Positions 51,890-62,123 are shown, numbered from the stretch's first letter. The stretch is DNA of 64,000 bases from Bacteroidia bacterium (GCA_030432635.1 JAUIMB010000002.1:310001-374000); one strand, 5' to 3'. Made by a program: numbers and translations. Notes: generated by a model not told the origin, from the letters alone.

Positions 51890-53087
51890 AAAAATTGGTC
51901 CTGGCCTGTTGTTTGCTGGAGCTGCCATTGGTGTATCCCATCTTGTACAGTCTACTAAGGCAGGAGCCGAATTTGGTTTTGGACTTGTTTGGGCATTGCT
52001 CTTAGTGAATTTATTTAAATATCCGTTCTTTCAGTTTGGACCTCGATACGCCATCGCAACTGGAGAATCGCTTTTGGATGGGTACCAAAAATTGGGGAAA
52101 ATAGTCCTTATATGCTATTTTGTACTGACTTTTGCTACTATGTTTACCATTCAAACGGCAGTAACCATAGTCACTGCTGGTTTAGCAACTTCTTTATTTG
52201 GAGACCAGATATCAATAGAATTATGGACACTCATTATCCTAGCGATTTGCTTCATCATACTCATTGTTGGAAAGTATGGCTTTCTTGATAAACTTATGAA
52301 GGTCATTATCCTTACTTTGACCATTAGTACCATTGTAGCCGTTGGCTTTGCAGTCCAAAACACCTCCAAAACACCAATAGCACTCACACAAGTATTTCCA
52401 AACACGACAGAATTAGTATTTCTGATTGCATTTATGGGATGGATGCCTGCTCCTTTGGATATTTCCATTTGGCATTCCCTTTGGGCTATTGAGAAGAAAA
52501 AAACAACATCCGAGTTTAATGTAAAATCATCTTTGTTCGATTTTAATGTTGGATATATTGCAACAATCATTTTGGGACTAGGATTTTTAAGTTTAGGTGC
52601 CATGGTCATGTTTCAAAGTGGAGAGGATTTCAGTGAAAAAGCAGGTGAATTTTCGAATCAACTCATCTCCATGTATACAAAAAGTTTAGGTAATTGGTCC
52701 TATATCTTAATAGGAATTGCAGCATTTACAACGATGTTCAGCACAACATTAACGACTTTGGATGCGTCTCCAAGAGCCATGGCTAAAACCACACAGCTAC
52801 TTTTAGGAAATACAATAAGACATACCTATTTATTTTGGATATTGGTCTTAATTTCAGGAACAAGTTTAATATTCCTATTTTTCTTATCAGAAATGGGCCT
52901 ACTCATAAAATTTGCAACAATCCTTTCGTTTTTGACAGCTCCTTTTTATGCTATAATTAACTACAGACTCATCAGTAGCCAACACACTCCAAGGGAATGG
53001 CGACCATCAACTGCTATGCACATTTTAAGTTGGTCTGGTATTGCTTTTCTTATTGGATTTAGTATATGGTATCTCAGCATACTTTAA
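51873..53087 (+). CDS. divergent Nramp-family transporter
   Basis: 404 aa, about 11 TM segments; GPGLLFAGAAIGVSHLVQSTKAGAEFGF at TM1 and FMGWMPAPLDISIWHSLW at the TM6-like position. Confidence 0.8.
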   Translation: MIFSLRKIGPGLLFAGAAIGVSHLVQSTKAGAEFGFGLVWALLLVNLFKYPFFQFGPRYAIATGESLLDGYQKLGKIVLICYFVLTFATMFTIQTAVTIVTAGLATSLFGDQISIELWTLIILAICFIILIVGKYGFLDKLMKVIILTLTISTIVAVGFAVQNTSKTPIALTQVFPNTTELVFLIAFMGWMPAPLDISIWHSLWAIEKKKTTSEFNVKSSLFDFNVGYIATIILGLGFLSLGAMVMFQSGEDFSEKAGEFSNQLISMYTKSLGNWSYILIGIAAFTTMFSTTLTTLDASPRAMAKTTQLLLGNTIRHTYLFWILVLISGTSLIFLFFLSEMGLLIKFATILSFLTAPFYAIINYRLISSQHTPREWRPSTAMHILSWSGIAFLIGFSIWYLSIL

Positions 53088-53138
53088 ACCTAAATAAGAA
53101 TATACTTCGTATCTTTGTAACCTATTAGAAAACCTTAT

Positions 53139-54017
53139 ATGGATACTAAAATTGTTGCACAACCTGAAGTTAAACGTGAACCAAAACCTAAATGGCTTCG
53201 TGTAAAACTGCCTACTGGAAAAAAGTACACCGAACTAAGAGGTCTTGTTGACAAGTACAAGTTGAATACCATTTGTACATCTGGAAGCTGCCCTAACATG
53301 GGTGAATGTTGGGGAGAAGGTACTGCTACATTTATGATTCTCGGAAATATTTGCACGCGTTCCTGTGGCTTTTGTGGTGTTAAAACAGGTAGACCTGAGA
53401 CTGTAGATTGGGATGAACCTGAAAAGGTTGCGCGATCAATTAAAATCATGAGCATTAAGCATGCCGTGTTAACCAGTGTTGATCGTGATGATTTGAAGGA
53501 CATGGGAAGTATTATGTGGAGTGAGACAGTTAAAGCCGTCAGACGGATGAACCCTAACACAACTCTAGAAACACTTATCCCTGACTTTCAAGGAATAGAA
53601 AAACATATTGACCGTATCATTGATGTGGCTCCTGAAGTTGTCTCCCATAATATTGAAACTGTTAGACGTCTAACACGTGAAGTACGAATACAGGCTAAAT
53701 ATGACCGTAGCCTTGGCGTGTTGAAATATTTGAAACAACAAGGACAACGTCGTACAAAGTCTGGTATTATGTTAGGTTTAGGTGAAACCCGAGAGGAAGT
53801 TATTGAAACGCTTCATGACTTGAGAGCCAATGATGTCGATGTCGTTACTATAGGCCAGTATTTACAACCAAGTAAGAAGCATTTGCCAGTTAAGCAATTT
53901 ATACAGCCCGATCAGTTTGACGAATATAAACAGATTGGACTTGAGCTTGGTTTCAGACATGTTGAAAGTAGTGCACTCGTGAGATCATCGTATAAAGCGC
54001 AAAAACATATCAATTAA
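53139..54017 (+). CDS. lipA: lipoyl synthase
   Basis: 292 aa; [36 protein letters not shown] radical SAM motifs; TATCTTTG at 53110-53117 upstream. Confidence 0.97.
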   Translation: MDTKIVAQPEVKREPKPKWLRVKLPTGKKYTELRGLVDKYKLNTICTSGSCPNMGECWGEGTATFMILGNICTRSCGFCGVKTGRPETVDWDEPEKVARSIKIMSIKHAVLTSVDRDDLKDMGSIMWSETVKAVRRMNPNTTLETLIPDFQGIEKHIDRIIDVAPEVVSHNIETVRRLTREVRIQAKYDRSLGVLKYLKQQGQRRTKSGIMLGLGETREEVIETLHDLRANDVDVVTIGQYLQPSKKHLPVKQFIQPDQFDEYKQIGLELGFRHVESSALVRSSYKAQKHIN

Positions 54018-55015
54018 TGATCCGAATTGCCATTAATGGATTTGGTCGTATTGGCCGTCGAGTTTGCCGACTTATTCAAGAAAGAAATGACCTTGAGGTT
54101 GTGGCTATAAATGATTTAGCCGATGCAAAAACTTTAAGCCATTTGCTAAAGTACGACAGTATTCATGGTGTTTCCCCTCATCATATCACTGCAAAAGACA
54201 ATGGCATCTGTATAAACCAAAAGACCATAACATTACTCAACCACAACCATCCTAAGGATATTGATTGGTCACCTTATGCTGTGGATATTGTTATTGAATC
54301 TACTGGGAAATTTAAGACTTCTGAGCAGCTCAACCACCATATTAATAACGGAGCCAAGCGAGTCATTTTATCAGTTCCGCCTGTTGAAGATGACATAAAA
54401 ACAGTAGTTCTTGGCGTTAATGAGCATATTATTGCTGGAGACGAGCTTATCATTTCAAACGCTTCTTGTACGACCAATAATGCAGCACCAATGATTTCTG
54501 TGATCCATAAATTATGTGGTGTTAAACAAGCCTACATCACTACAGTTCATTCCTATACAACTGATCAGAGTTTACACGACCAACCGCATCGTGATTTGCG
54601 ACGTGCTAGAGCTGCTGGCCAATCCATTGTCCCAACGACTACTGGAGCTGCAAAGGCACTGACTAAGATTTTCCCAGAATTATTTGATGTTATTGGTGGT
54701 TGTGGCATTAGAGTTCCAGTAGCCAATGGCTCATTAACAGATATTACCTTCAACGTTGAGCAGACCGTGAGCATCGATGATATAAACGACGCATTTGAAC
54801 AAGCTTCTAAATCCTACTTAAAAACAATTCTTCAATATACTGAAGACCCAATTGTCTCTATAGATATTGTTGGAAATACCCATTCGTGCATCTTTGACTC
54901 CCAAATGACCTCAGTCATTGGAAACATGATAAAAATAGTAGGTTGGTATGACAATGAAACAGGTTATTCTGCTAGAATTTTAGATTTAATCTGCAATTTA
55001 TCGATGAAATTGTAA
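54017..55015 (+). CDS. gap: type I glyceraldehyde-3-phosphate dehydrogenase
   Basis: 332 aa; INGFGRIGRRVCRL, SNASCTTNNAAP, WYDNETGYSARILDLI; start overlaps lipA stop. Confidence 0.95.
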   Translation: MIRIAINGFGRIGRRVCRLIQERNDLEVVAINDLADAKTLSHLLKYDSIHGVSPHHITAKDNGICINQKTITLLNHNHPKDIDWSPYAVDIVIESTGKFKTSEQLNHHINNGAKRVILSVPPVEDDIKTVVLGVNEHIIAGDELIISNASCTTNNAAPMISVIHKLCGVKQAYITTVHSYTTDQSLHDQPHRDLRRARAAGQSIVPTTTGAAKALTKIFPELFDVIGGCGIRVPVANGSLTDITFNVEQTVSIDDINDAFEQASKSYLKTILQYTEDPIVSIDIVGNTHSCIFDSQMTSVIGNMIKIVGWYDNETGYSARILDLICNLSMKL

Positions 55016-55063
55016 CTTTTATCGAATAAATATTTATATTTGTCCAAACGAATGTGACAAATC

Positions 55064-57295
55064 ATGTCCCAAATTAGATTTTACATAGTTGCTTTTTTAT
55101 TGAGCTTGTCCTACGTAACATTCGCTCAAATAGATACATCAGAAGACATTGATGTCTTACAGATGCGTATCGTAAATACCATTACCCAATCTGATCTAGA
55201 TCACGAAAGAGGTGATTATTTTAGTTCAAAAGATAATCTTCAAAAAGCCTTAGATCTTGCCAACAGCATTGATGACAAGAAAAGTCAAGGCATTATTCAT
55301 GCTAAAATAGGCCGATTTCAATTTACGGTTAATGAATACAAGAAAGCCTTGGTTTCATTAACCAAAGCTGCCGAGTTACAACGCGAACTCAATGATAAAG
55401 CGAATCTAGCGACCACATATAGCATTAAAGGAGCTCTTCATGCAAGTATGGAAGAGTACAAAGATGCCTTAGAGTATTTCAAGTCTGCCAAAGCGCTCTA
55501 TGAAGAAGAGGACTTAACCGCAAAAATTCCTGAGATCACCCTTAACGAAGCCAAAGTCCACCTTCACCTTAAAGACTATAAGACTGCAAAAGCTTTACTG
55601 GAAAACACTATTGTTTCCTCCAAAAAAAACAATCAAAATACCATTTTATCAAACGCTTTGATTTACAGTGGCAAGGCTCTTGTTAACTTAGGCAATCATG
55701 AGCAAGCCATTACTTTGACCAAAGAAGGACTTGATGTTGCCAATGCTTCAAATGATATTGAAAATATTAATGAGGCCTATTTAACCTTGAGTGATATCTA
55801 TGAGAATTATGGCGATTTTGAATTAGCTCATAATTTCCTGCAAAAGCACGTGACACTTTCAGATTCAATATTGAACATTCAGCGTGCTAATCTTACACCA
55901 GAAAAGCGTGCCGAATTCCTGGACACGTATAATGCTGCCGAATTTCAGAAACTAAAAACCAAAGTAGAAGAGCAAGAATCAGATAGTAACTTGGCCAAGA
56001 TCACCACAATTTTGAGTATTGCCTTAATTACTATTTTGTCGTTGTTGACCCTATCGCTTTATAAAAACAACAATATCAGGCTCAAGTCCAATAATATGTT
56101 GCAGGAAAAAAATGATGACCTGATCGAAGCCATGAAAAAAGCAGAGTTAGCTTCAAAGACAAAAGCTAATTTCCTATCTACGGTTACCCATGAGCTGCGA
56201 ACACCTTTGTATGCGGTTACTGGTTTGACCAATATGCTATTGGAAGAAAAACCAAATCCGGAACAAATTCCGCATTTAAAATCCTTAAAATTCTCTGGAG
56301 ATTACCTTTTGACATTCATCAATGATATTCTTCAAATCAATAAGATTGAAGCCAACAAAGTTGAGCTGGATCCTGTGTTATTCAATTTGAAAACCAAAGT
56401 TGAAAATGTGTGTTCTGCGCTTAACAATTCGGCATTAGACAACAATGTCATAATGCACTATGATTACCAAAAAGACTTACCAGAGACATTTATTGGTGAC
56501 AATCTAAAGATCTCGCAAATCCTTATCAACCTCATCGGTAATTCCATCAAATTTACTAAGGATGGTGACATTTGGGTAAGAGTCTACAGCATTGGTAATG
56601 AAGGAAATGACTATACTTTACGATTCGAGATTGAAGATAATGGTATAGGAATTTCAAAGGAAAAACAAGATAGTATGTTTGAGAGTTTCTCCCAAGGCTC
56701 TATACAAATCAATAGAAAATACGGTGGGACAGGCCTAGGCTTGTCTATTGTTAAAGGTCTTATTGAAATACTAAAAGGAAAAATCTACCTCAAAAGTGAA
56801 CTCGGAAAAGGCACCACGTTCTTCTTTGAAATTCCGTTAACCTACGCTCCAGAAACTGTTAAAATCGAAAAAGAAGATTATTCTAAAAACATTAGCGAAT
56901 TGGACATTAGTAACGTAAGGATCTTGATTGTTGAGGACAACAAGATCAATCAAATGATCACCAAGAAAATTCTCAATAAGATGAATCTTGAATGTGATAT
57001 TGTAGATAACGGAGAAGCTGCCGTTGAGAAAGTCAAGGAAAATGACTATAGTGTCGTTTTAATGGACATTCACATGCCTGGCATTAGTGGATTAGAAGCT
57101 ACCAAGATCATTAGAACTTTTGACAAGGAACTGACTATTTTTGCATTGACCGCAGTGACACTTGAAGACAAGATGCATGAATTTGATGAAGCTGGATTTG
57201 ATGACATCATTTCAAAGCCATTTAAACAAGAAGACTTCGAAAAGAAATTATATGAAGTCTTGGCCGAAAACCAAAACTCTACCGCTTCCATATAA
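55064..57295 (+). CDS. hybrid sensor histidine kinase/response regulator with N-terminal TPR sensor
   Basis: 743 aa; signal peptide, TPR repeats, TM, HELRTPLYAVTGL H-box, N/G boxes, C-terminal receiver (VRILIVEDNKINQMI, VLMDIHMPGISGLEAT); TATATTTG at 55035-55042. Confidence 0.95.
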   Translation: MSQIRFYIVAFLLSLSYVTFAQIDTSEDIDVLQMRIVNTITQSDLDHERGDYFSSKDNLQKALDLANSIDDKKSQGIIHAKIGRFQFTVNEYKKALVSLTKAAELQRELNDKANLATTYSIKGALHASMEEYKDALEYFKSAKALYEEEDLTAKIPEITLNEAKVHLHLKDYKTAKALLENTIVSSKKNNQNTILSNALIYSGKALVNLGNHEQAITLTKEGLDVANASNDIENINEAYLTLSDIYENYGDFELAHNFLQKHVTLSDSILNIQRANLTPEKRAEFLDTYNAAEFQKLKTKVEEQESDSNLAKITTILSIALITILSLLTLSLYKNNNIRLKSNNMLQEKNDDLIEAMKKAELASKTKANFLSTVTHELRTPLYAVTGLTNMLLEEKPNPEQIPHLKSLKFSGDYLLTFINDILQINKIEANKVELDPVLFNLKTKVENVCSALNNSALDNNVIMHYDYQKDLPETFIGDNLKISQILINLIGNSIKFTKDGDIWVRVYSIGNEGNDYTLRFEIEDNGIGISKEKQDSMFESFSQGSIQINRKYGGTGLGLSIVKGLIEILKGKIYLKSELGKGTTFFFEIPLTYAPETVKIEKEDYSKNISELDISNVRILIVEDNKINQMITKKILNKMNLECDIVDNGEAAVEKVKENDYSVVLMDIHMPGISGLEATKIIRTFDKELTIFALTAVTLEDKMHEFDEAGFDDIISKPFKQEDFEKKLYEVLAENQNSTASI

Positions 57296-57296
57296 A

Positions 57297-58307
57297 CTAT
57301 GAAGCACCTACAAAAGACCTAATACTATTTATAAACGTCTTTTCATTAGTCAATTGAAATACAATGGGCAAATAAAACAATGGTGTCGTTGCTTCATTGA
57401 ACGCATCTTTTAATCTCATGTAATCCTTTTCAGTTGTAAGGATGAATTCCTTTTCATAAAGCTTATCAATTTCTGAAGCCGTAAACATATGGTGGTCCTT
57501 AAACTTAAGATGCTCAAAATCCAACGACTTAGACCTCAAGTAGTTTACCAATGGTTCAGGGTTTGCAATCCCAGTAACCAAAGTGATGTTGCGATTGCCC
57601 AATGTTTCCAATAGCATCTCTTCCTTAGCATTGATAACCGTATTTGAATAGGCGATTGTACTAAAAAAAACCGTTTGATGTGATAAGGGATTTAATTTTT
57701 CTTTTAGGCTTTCCTGTTCTGAATCAGATATGGTATCCGGACATTTTGTGACCACTATAATATCGGCACGTTTTGCACCTGACTTCGGCTCTCTTAAATT
57801 TCCGGTAGGCAACATCATATCATCACAATACAAGTTATCATAAGAAGTAAGCAAGATATTGAAACCTGCCTTGACCTTTCGATGTTGAAATGCGTCATCC
57901 AATAAGATGACCTCAGGTTGTCTTTGCTCCATAAGCTGTTCGATTCCATGTTGCCTGTTAGCATCGACACTTACGATAACATCCTTGAATTTATGATAAA
58001 ACTGAAATGGTTCATCGCCTAATATCTTGGCATTCGAATTAGAATCGGCAATTATAAACCCTGAACTTTCCCGCTTGTAGCCACGGCTTAAGGTTGCCAA
58101 TGTATAGTCATTCTTCAATAGACGAATTAAATATTCAATCATTGGAGTTTTTCCTGTACCTCCAACACTCAAATTGCCAACACAAATAATAGGTAATGGA
58201 TAAGATTTTGACGATTTCCAACCCATATCATACAGTTTATTCCGCAACCATGTAACGAGGTAATACAAAGGCACAAAAGGAACAAGTATTTTTCGGAGTA
58301 GCTTCAC
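57297..58307 (-). CDS. lpxK: tetraacyldisaccharide 4'-kinase
   Basis: 336 aa; VGNLSVGGTGKTPMIEYLI, SRGYKR, LDDAFQHRKVKAG. Confidence 0.96.
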   Translation of the reverse strand: MKLLRKILVPFVPLYYLVTWLRNKLYDMGWKSSKSYPLPIICVGNLSVGGTGKTPMIEYLIRLLKNDYTLATLSRGYKRESSGFIIADSNSNAKILGDEPFQFYHKFKDVIVSVDANRQHGIEQLMEQRQPEVILLDDAFQHRKVKAGFNILLTSYDNLYCDDMMLPTGNLREPKSGAKRADIIVVTKCPDTISDSEQESLKEKLNPLSHQTVFFSTIAYSNTVINAKEEMLLETLGNRNITLVTGIANPEPLVNYLRSKSLDFEHLKFKDHHMFTASEIDKLYEKEFILTTEKDYMRLKDAFNEATTPLFYLPIVFQLTNEKTFINSIRSFVGAS

Positions 58308-58387
58308 TAGAACGAAGTTAATATATTATACCAAACAAACTACAAAATACACTAAATCTACTTGTTCATTTTTCACCTTGCTTCATT

Positions 58388-58427
58388 GTAAAATACTTCC
58401 GTAGCTGACACTATGCAAGTATTTTAC
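58388..58427. repeat. intergenic inverted repeat (11-bp perfect arms, 18-nt spacer)
   Basis: GTAAAATACTT-ccgtagctgacactatgc-AAGTATTTTAC between divergent lpxK and Nif3-like genes. Confidence 0.7.
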
Positions 58428-58522
58428 CGCTTCGAAAGATAAAAAAGCAACTACGCATCTCAAAGTGCATTTTATAATTCATTTGGTATTATATTTGTTT
58501 TTAAACCAACACCGAAAATAAT

Positions 58523-59638
58523 ATGATTGTTCAAGATGTTATTTACCAACTGGAAACCATAGCACCATTGGCATATGCTGAAGATTTTGATAATGTAGGG
58601 CTTTTGGTGGGTAACAAAAATGCGGAAGTTTCGGGTATATTGGTCACACTTGACACCCTAGAATCTATTGTAGATGAAGCTATTGCACTGAATTGCAATC
58701 TTATTGTGAGCTTCCATCCGATTATCTTTAAAGGTATTAAATCGCTAACCGGGAAAAGTTATGTCGAGCGAACCGTTTTAAAAGCCATTAAACATGACAT
58801 CGCAATCTACGCCATACATACCGCTTTAGACAATGCCCAAAAAGGTGTCAACGACATCATATGCAATACACTCGGTTTGAAGAACAAGCGCATTTTGATT
58901 CCGCAGAAAGGAACCATAAAAAAATTAACGACTTATGTTCCGACAGAACAAGCACCTGCTTTAAGATCTGCACTTTTCAATGCAGGAGCCGGAAATATTG
59001 GCAACTATGACAATTGCAGTTTCAATGCTGAAGGTAAAGGTACCTATCGCGGCAATGAACATTCTAATCCAACACTCGGTAAAAAAGGCGAACTGCACGA
59101 AGAAAATGAAACCCAAGTATCGGTAACATTCAACAAGCATGTAGAATCTAACCTCTTAGACACCCTATTTAAAAGTCATCCTTATGAAGAAGTTGCTTTT
59201 GAAATTACAACGCTTGACAATTACGACCAAACCATTGGAATTGGAATGATAGGAGAACTTGAGACTTCACAACCTTCAATGGAATTCTTTGAGTTTGTAA
59301 AAACAACTATGAATACTTCCTGCATAAGACATTCTGAAATCCATAAAGCCAACATAAAAAAAGTAGCTGTTTTAGGAGGCTCAGGAAGTTTTGCTATTGC
59401 TGCGGCAAAACGAGCTGGTGCAGACGTGTTGATCACAGCCGATTTAAAATACCACGATTTCTTTTCGGCTGAAAATAAAATCATACTCGCAGATATTGGA
59501 CATTATGAAAGTGAACAGTTCACAAAAAACTTTTTAGTGGACTATCTCTCAAAAAAAATTACTAATTTTGCACCTGCCTTTGAGGCAAGTAAGATCTTTT
59601 TATCAAAAATTAATACCAATCCGGTAAAGTATTTATAA
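58523..59638 (+). CDS. Nif3-like dinuclear metal center hexameric protein (DUF34)
   Basis: 371 aa; SFHPIIFKGIKSLTG, AIHTALDNAQKGVND, C-terminal ADIGHYESEQF; TATATTTG at 58490-58497. Confidence 0.94.
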   Translation: MIVQDVIYQLETIAPLAYAEDFDNVGLLVGNKNAEVSGILVTLDTLESIVDEAIALNCNLIVSFHPIIFKGIKSLTGKSYVERTVLKAIKHDIAIYAIHTALDNAQKGVNDIICNTLGLKNKRILIPQKGTIKKLTTYVPTEQAPALRSALFNAGAGNIGNYDNCSFNAEGKGTYRGNEHSNPTLGKKGELHEENETQVSVTFNKHVESNLLDTLFKSHPYEEVAFEITTLDNYDQTIGIGMIGELETSQPSMEFFEFVKTTMNTSCIRHSEIHKANIKKVAVLGGSGSFAIAAAKRAGADVLITADLKYHDFFSAENKIILADIGHYESEQFTKNFLVDYLSKKITNFAPAFEASKIFLSKINTNPVKYL

Positions 59639-59640
59639 TT

Positions 59641-60420
59641 ATGGCAAAAAAAGCAGAAGCATCTGTTGAAGAGAGATTAAGAGCACTTTATGATTTACAA
59701 CTTATTGATTCTCGCATTGATGAAATAAGAAACGTTAGAGGTGAATTGCCTTTAGAAGTTCAAGATCTAGAAGATGACGTAGAAGGTTTAAATACAAGGC
59801 TTGAAAAGTTAGCGACAAGTCTAGAATTGATTGACGATCAAATAAAGTCAAAAAAGAACTTAATTGAAGAAGCAAAGGCCCTTATTAAAAAGTATACCGA
59901 ACAACAAAAGAATGTTAGAAATAACAGGGAATACAATTCGTTGACAAAAGAGGTAGAGTTCCAGGAATTGGAAATTCAATTGGCAGAAAAGCACATTAAG
60001 GAATTTAAGGTACAAATCGAACAGAAAAAAGAAGTGATCGATGAAACCAAGGAACGCCTTAAAGACCGTAAATCACATTTAAAGCACAAGCGTGCCGAAT
60101 TGGACGATATCCTTGCTGAAACCCAAAAAGAGGAAGAAGCACTTATTAAAAAATCGGATGATTTTCAAAAGAAGTTGGATGAGCGTTTGGTAAATGCTTA
60201 TTTGCGTATCAGAAATAACGTTAAAAACGGACTTGCTGTCGTGCCAATTGAAAGAGGTGCTTCAGGAGGTTCTTTCTTTACGATACCACCACAAATACAA
60301 GTTGAAATCGCATCTCGAAAAAAAGTAATTACAGATGAGCATAGCGGTCGTATTTTAGTTGATGCAGAACTAGCACAAGAAGAAAAAGAAAAAATGGAAA
60401 AGATGTTTGCCAAACTTTAA
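59641..60420 (+). CDS. COG1579-like coiled-coil protein with degenerate C-terminal zinc ribbon
   Basis: 259 aa coiled coil; C-terminus ERGASGGSFFTIPPQIQVEIASRKKVITDEHSGRILVDAEL lacks the CxxC pairs. Confidence 0.85.
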   Translation: MAKKAEASVEERLRALYDLQLIDSRIDEIRNVRGELPLEVQDLEDDVEGLNTRLEKLATSLELIDDQIKSKKNLIEEAKALIKKYTEQQKNVRNNREYNSLTKEVEFQELEIQLAEKHIKEFKVQIEQKKEVIDETKERLKDRKSHLKHKRAELDDILAETQKEEEALIKKSDDFQKKLDERLVNAYLRIRNNVKNGLAVVPIERGASGGSFFTIPPQIQVEIASRKKVITDEHSGRILVDAELAQEEKEKMEKMFAKL

Positions 60421-60444
60421 GGTCATCTTTTCAATCAGTTTAAC

Positions 60445-60478
60445 AAAAGCCTCTAGTATGATCTAGAGGCTTTTTTTA
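60445..60478 (+). terminator. Rho-independent terminator after the COG1579-like gene
   Basis: aaaagcctctag-tatgat-ctagaggcttttttt. Confidence 0.87.
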
Positions 60479-60562
60479 TCTAAACCTTAGTTTTTAATAA
60501 AATTTTCACATTAAAGTCTTAAGGTTTTGATGACACATACGACTTAGTGAAAAACAAAATCC

Positions 60563-61219
60563 ATGAAAAACATACTATCAACCCTAGTACTGGTTGTCTT
60601 ATTTAGCTGTCAAAACAATGCACAAATCAATGAAAAACAACAAGCGGTTATCAATGCCGAACCGATTGTTGTGCCTTTAGAAAATGGCAAAGCCAGAGCC
60701 TATTTCGCCAGTGGGTGTTTTTGGTGTGTGGAAGCGGTCTACGAAAGTGTCAAAGGTGTTGATGAAGCTATCAGTGGCTATTCTGGTGGTTTCACAGAAA
60801 ACCCAACATATGAGTTGAGCAACACAGGCGCAACTGGTCATGCCGAAGCTGTAGAAGTTATTTATGATCCAAATGTTGTAAGCTTTAAGACTTTAGTCGA
60901 TGTGTATTTTGCGTCTCAAGACCCTACACAAATTAATGGTCAAGGTCCTGATAAAGGCTCGCAATACCGCTCAATTATTTTCTATCAAAATGACGAACAG
61001 AAAAAGATTATAGAAGACAAAAAGTCTGCCTTGAGCAAAATATTAGATGCAAAAATTGCAGCTGAAGTCTATCCGTTCCAGAAATTTTGGAAAGCTGAGG
61101 ATTACCATCAAAACTACGAACGACTACACCCTAACCAAGGGTATGTTAGAAACGTATCCATTCCGAGATTAAATCGTTTTAAAGCCAAAATGCCTGAAGT
61201 TCTAAAGGAAAACCATTAA
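60563..61219 (+). CDS. msrA: peptide methionine sulfoxide reductase MsrA (exported, lipoprotein-like)
   Basis: 218 aa; SGCFWCVEAVYESVKGV, GYSGG, GHAEAVEVIYDP; N-terminal LVVLFSCQN lipobox-like. Confidence 0.95.
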   Translation: MKNILSTLVLVVLFSCQNNAQINEKQQAVINAEPIVVPLENGKARAYFASGCFWCVEAVYESVKGVDEAISGYSGGFTENPTYELSNTGATGHAEAVEVIYDPNVVSFKTLVDVYFASQDPTQINGQGPDKGSQYRSIIFYQNDEQKKIIEDKKSALSKILDAKIAAEVYPFQKFWKAEDYHQNYERLHPNQGYVRNVSIPRLNRFKAKMPEVLKENH

Positions 61220-61249
61220 TTCTAGTAGTCCTTTCAAAGGTAGCCAAAC

Positions 61250-62041
61250 CTATTTGCTTGCCTTTATCTCAAAAATCAAAGGGTACAATTGGTCCTTAGT
61301 TGCATACAATCCTGAATCACTCTTTATGAGATTAGGTAAAACATCATACGGACTCTCATCATGCTCATTCAAATAATCGATTCGAAGTCCAGCTTCAATA
61401 AGCGCATTGACAACTTCGCTCAAACCGTGATTCCAACCATATTCCTTACTGATCATTTTAGAATCACCATCAGCATAAGTGCCTTCATATTCTTCATAAA
61501 TCGCTTCATCCTGCATATAACCGTAACGCATAACGGGTTGTTCACCTAAATAATCGAACATCCAAACTATAGGATGGAATTCGACCATATAAAATGTCCC
61601 TCCAACCTTCAATCGTTCAGCAATCATCCTTGCCCAAGGTTTTAAATCGGGTAACCAACCAATAACACCATAACTAGTAAAAACAATATCAAAGGTCTTG
61701 TCCACATGTTTTGACGTATCCAAAACATTGCAGCACACAAATTCAGCATTTAAATTCAACTCTTGGTTTAGGGATTTTGCCAAAGCAACACCTTCATCAC
61801 TCAAATCAACACCTACACACTTGGCTCCCATCCTACTCCAACTTAAGGTGTCTTGACCAAAATGACACTGTAAATGTAACAACGATTTATCCTTCACATC
61901 ACCAAGCGCTTGCAGTTCATATGGCATTAATGATGACTTCCCGTTTTTAAAAGCTTCTAGATCATACATATCACTTTCCGAATGGATTTTCACTTTTTCA
62001 TTCCAAGTGTTGCGATTTACCTCAAATTTATCTTCGTTCAT
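61250..62041 (-). CDS. class I SAM-dependent methyltransferase
   Basis: 263 aa; LLHLQCHFGQDTLSWSRMGAKCVGVDLSDEGV, FDIVFTSYGVIGWLPD. Confidence 0.9.
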   Translation of the reverse strand: MNEDKFEVNRNTWNEKVKIHSESDMYDLEAFKNGKSSLMPYELQALGDVKDKSLLHLQCHFGQDTLSWSRMGAKCVGVDLSDEGVALAKSLNQELNLNAEFVCCNVLDTSKHVDKTFDIVFTSYGVIGWLPDLKPWARMIAERLKVGGTFYMVEFHPIVWMFDYLGEQPVMRYGYMQDEAIYEEYEGTYADGDSKMISKEYGWNHGLSEVVNALIEAGLRIDYLNEHDESPYDVLPNLIKSDSGLYATKDQLYPLIFEIKASK

Positions 62042-62123
62042 GGTCTATTGATTTTTCTGATCTAAAATAGTAATAACTTCGGAAATGATCGACTTTTATA
62101 TCTTTGACAAAAAAGAACAACAA

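Noticed and set aside
52151-52609. 152-aa minus-strand ORF in the Nramp-like gene
   Set aside because: Antisense of a hydrophobic multi-TM gene; such shadows are common.
53135-53560. 141-aa minus-strand ORF in lipA
   Set aside because: Fully antisense to lipA motifs; not credible.
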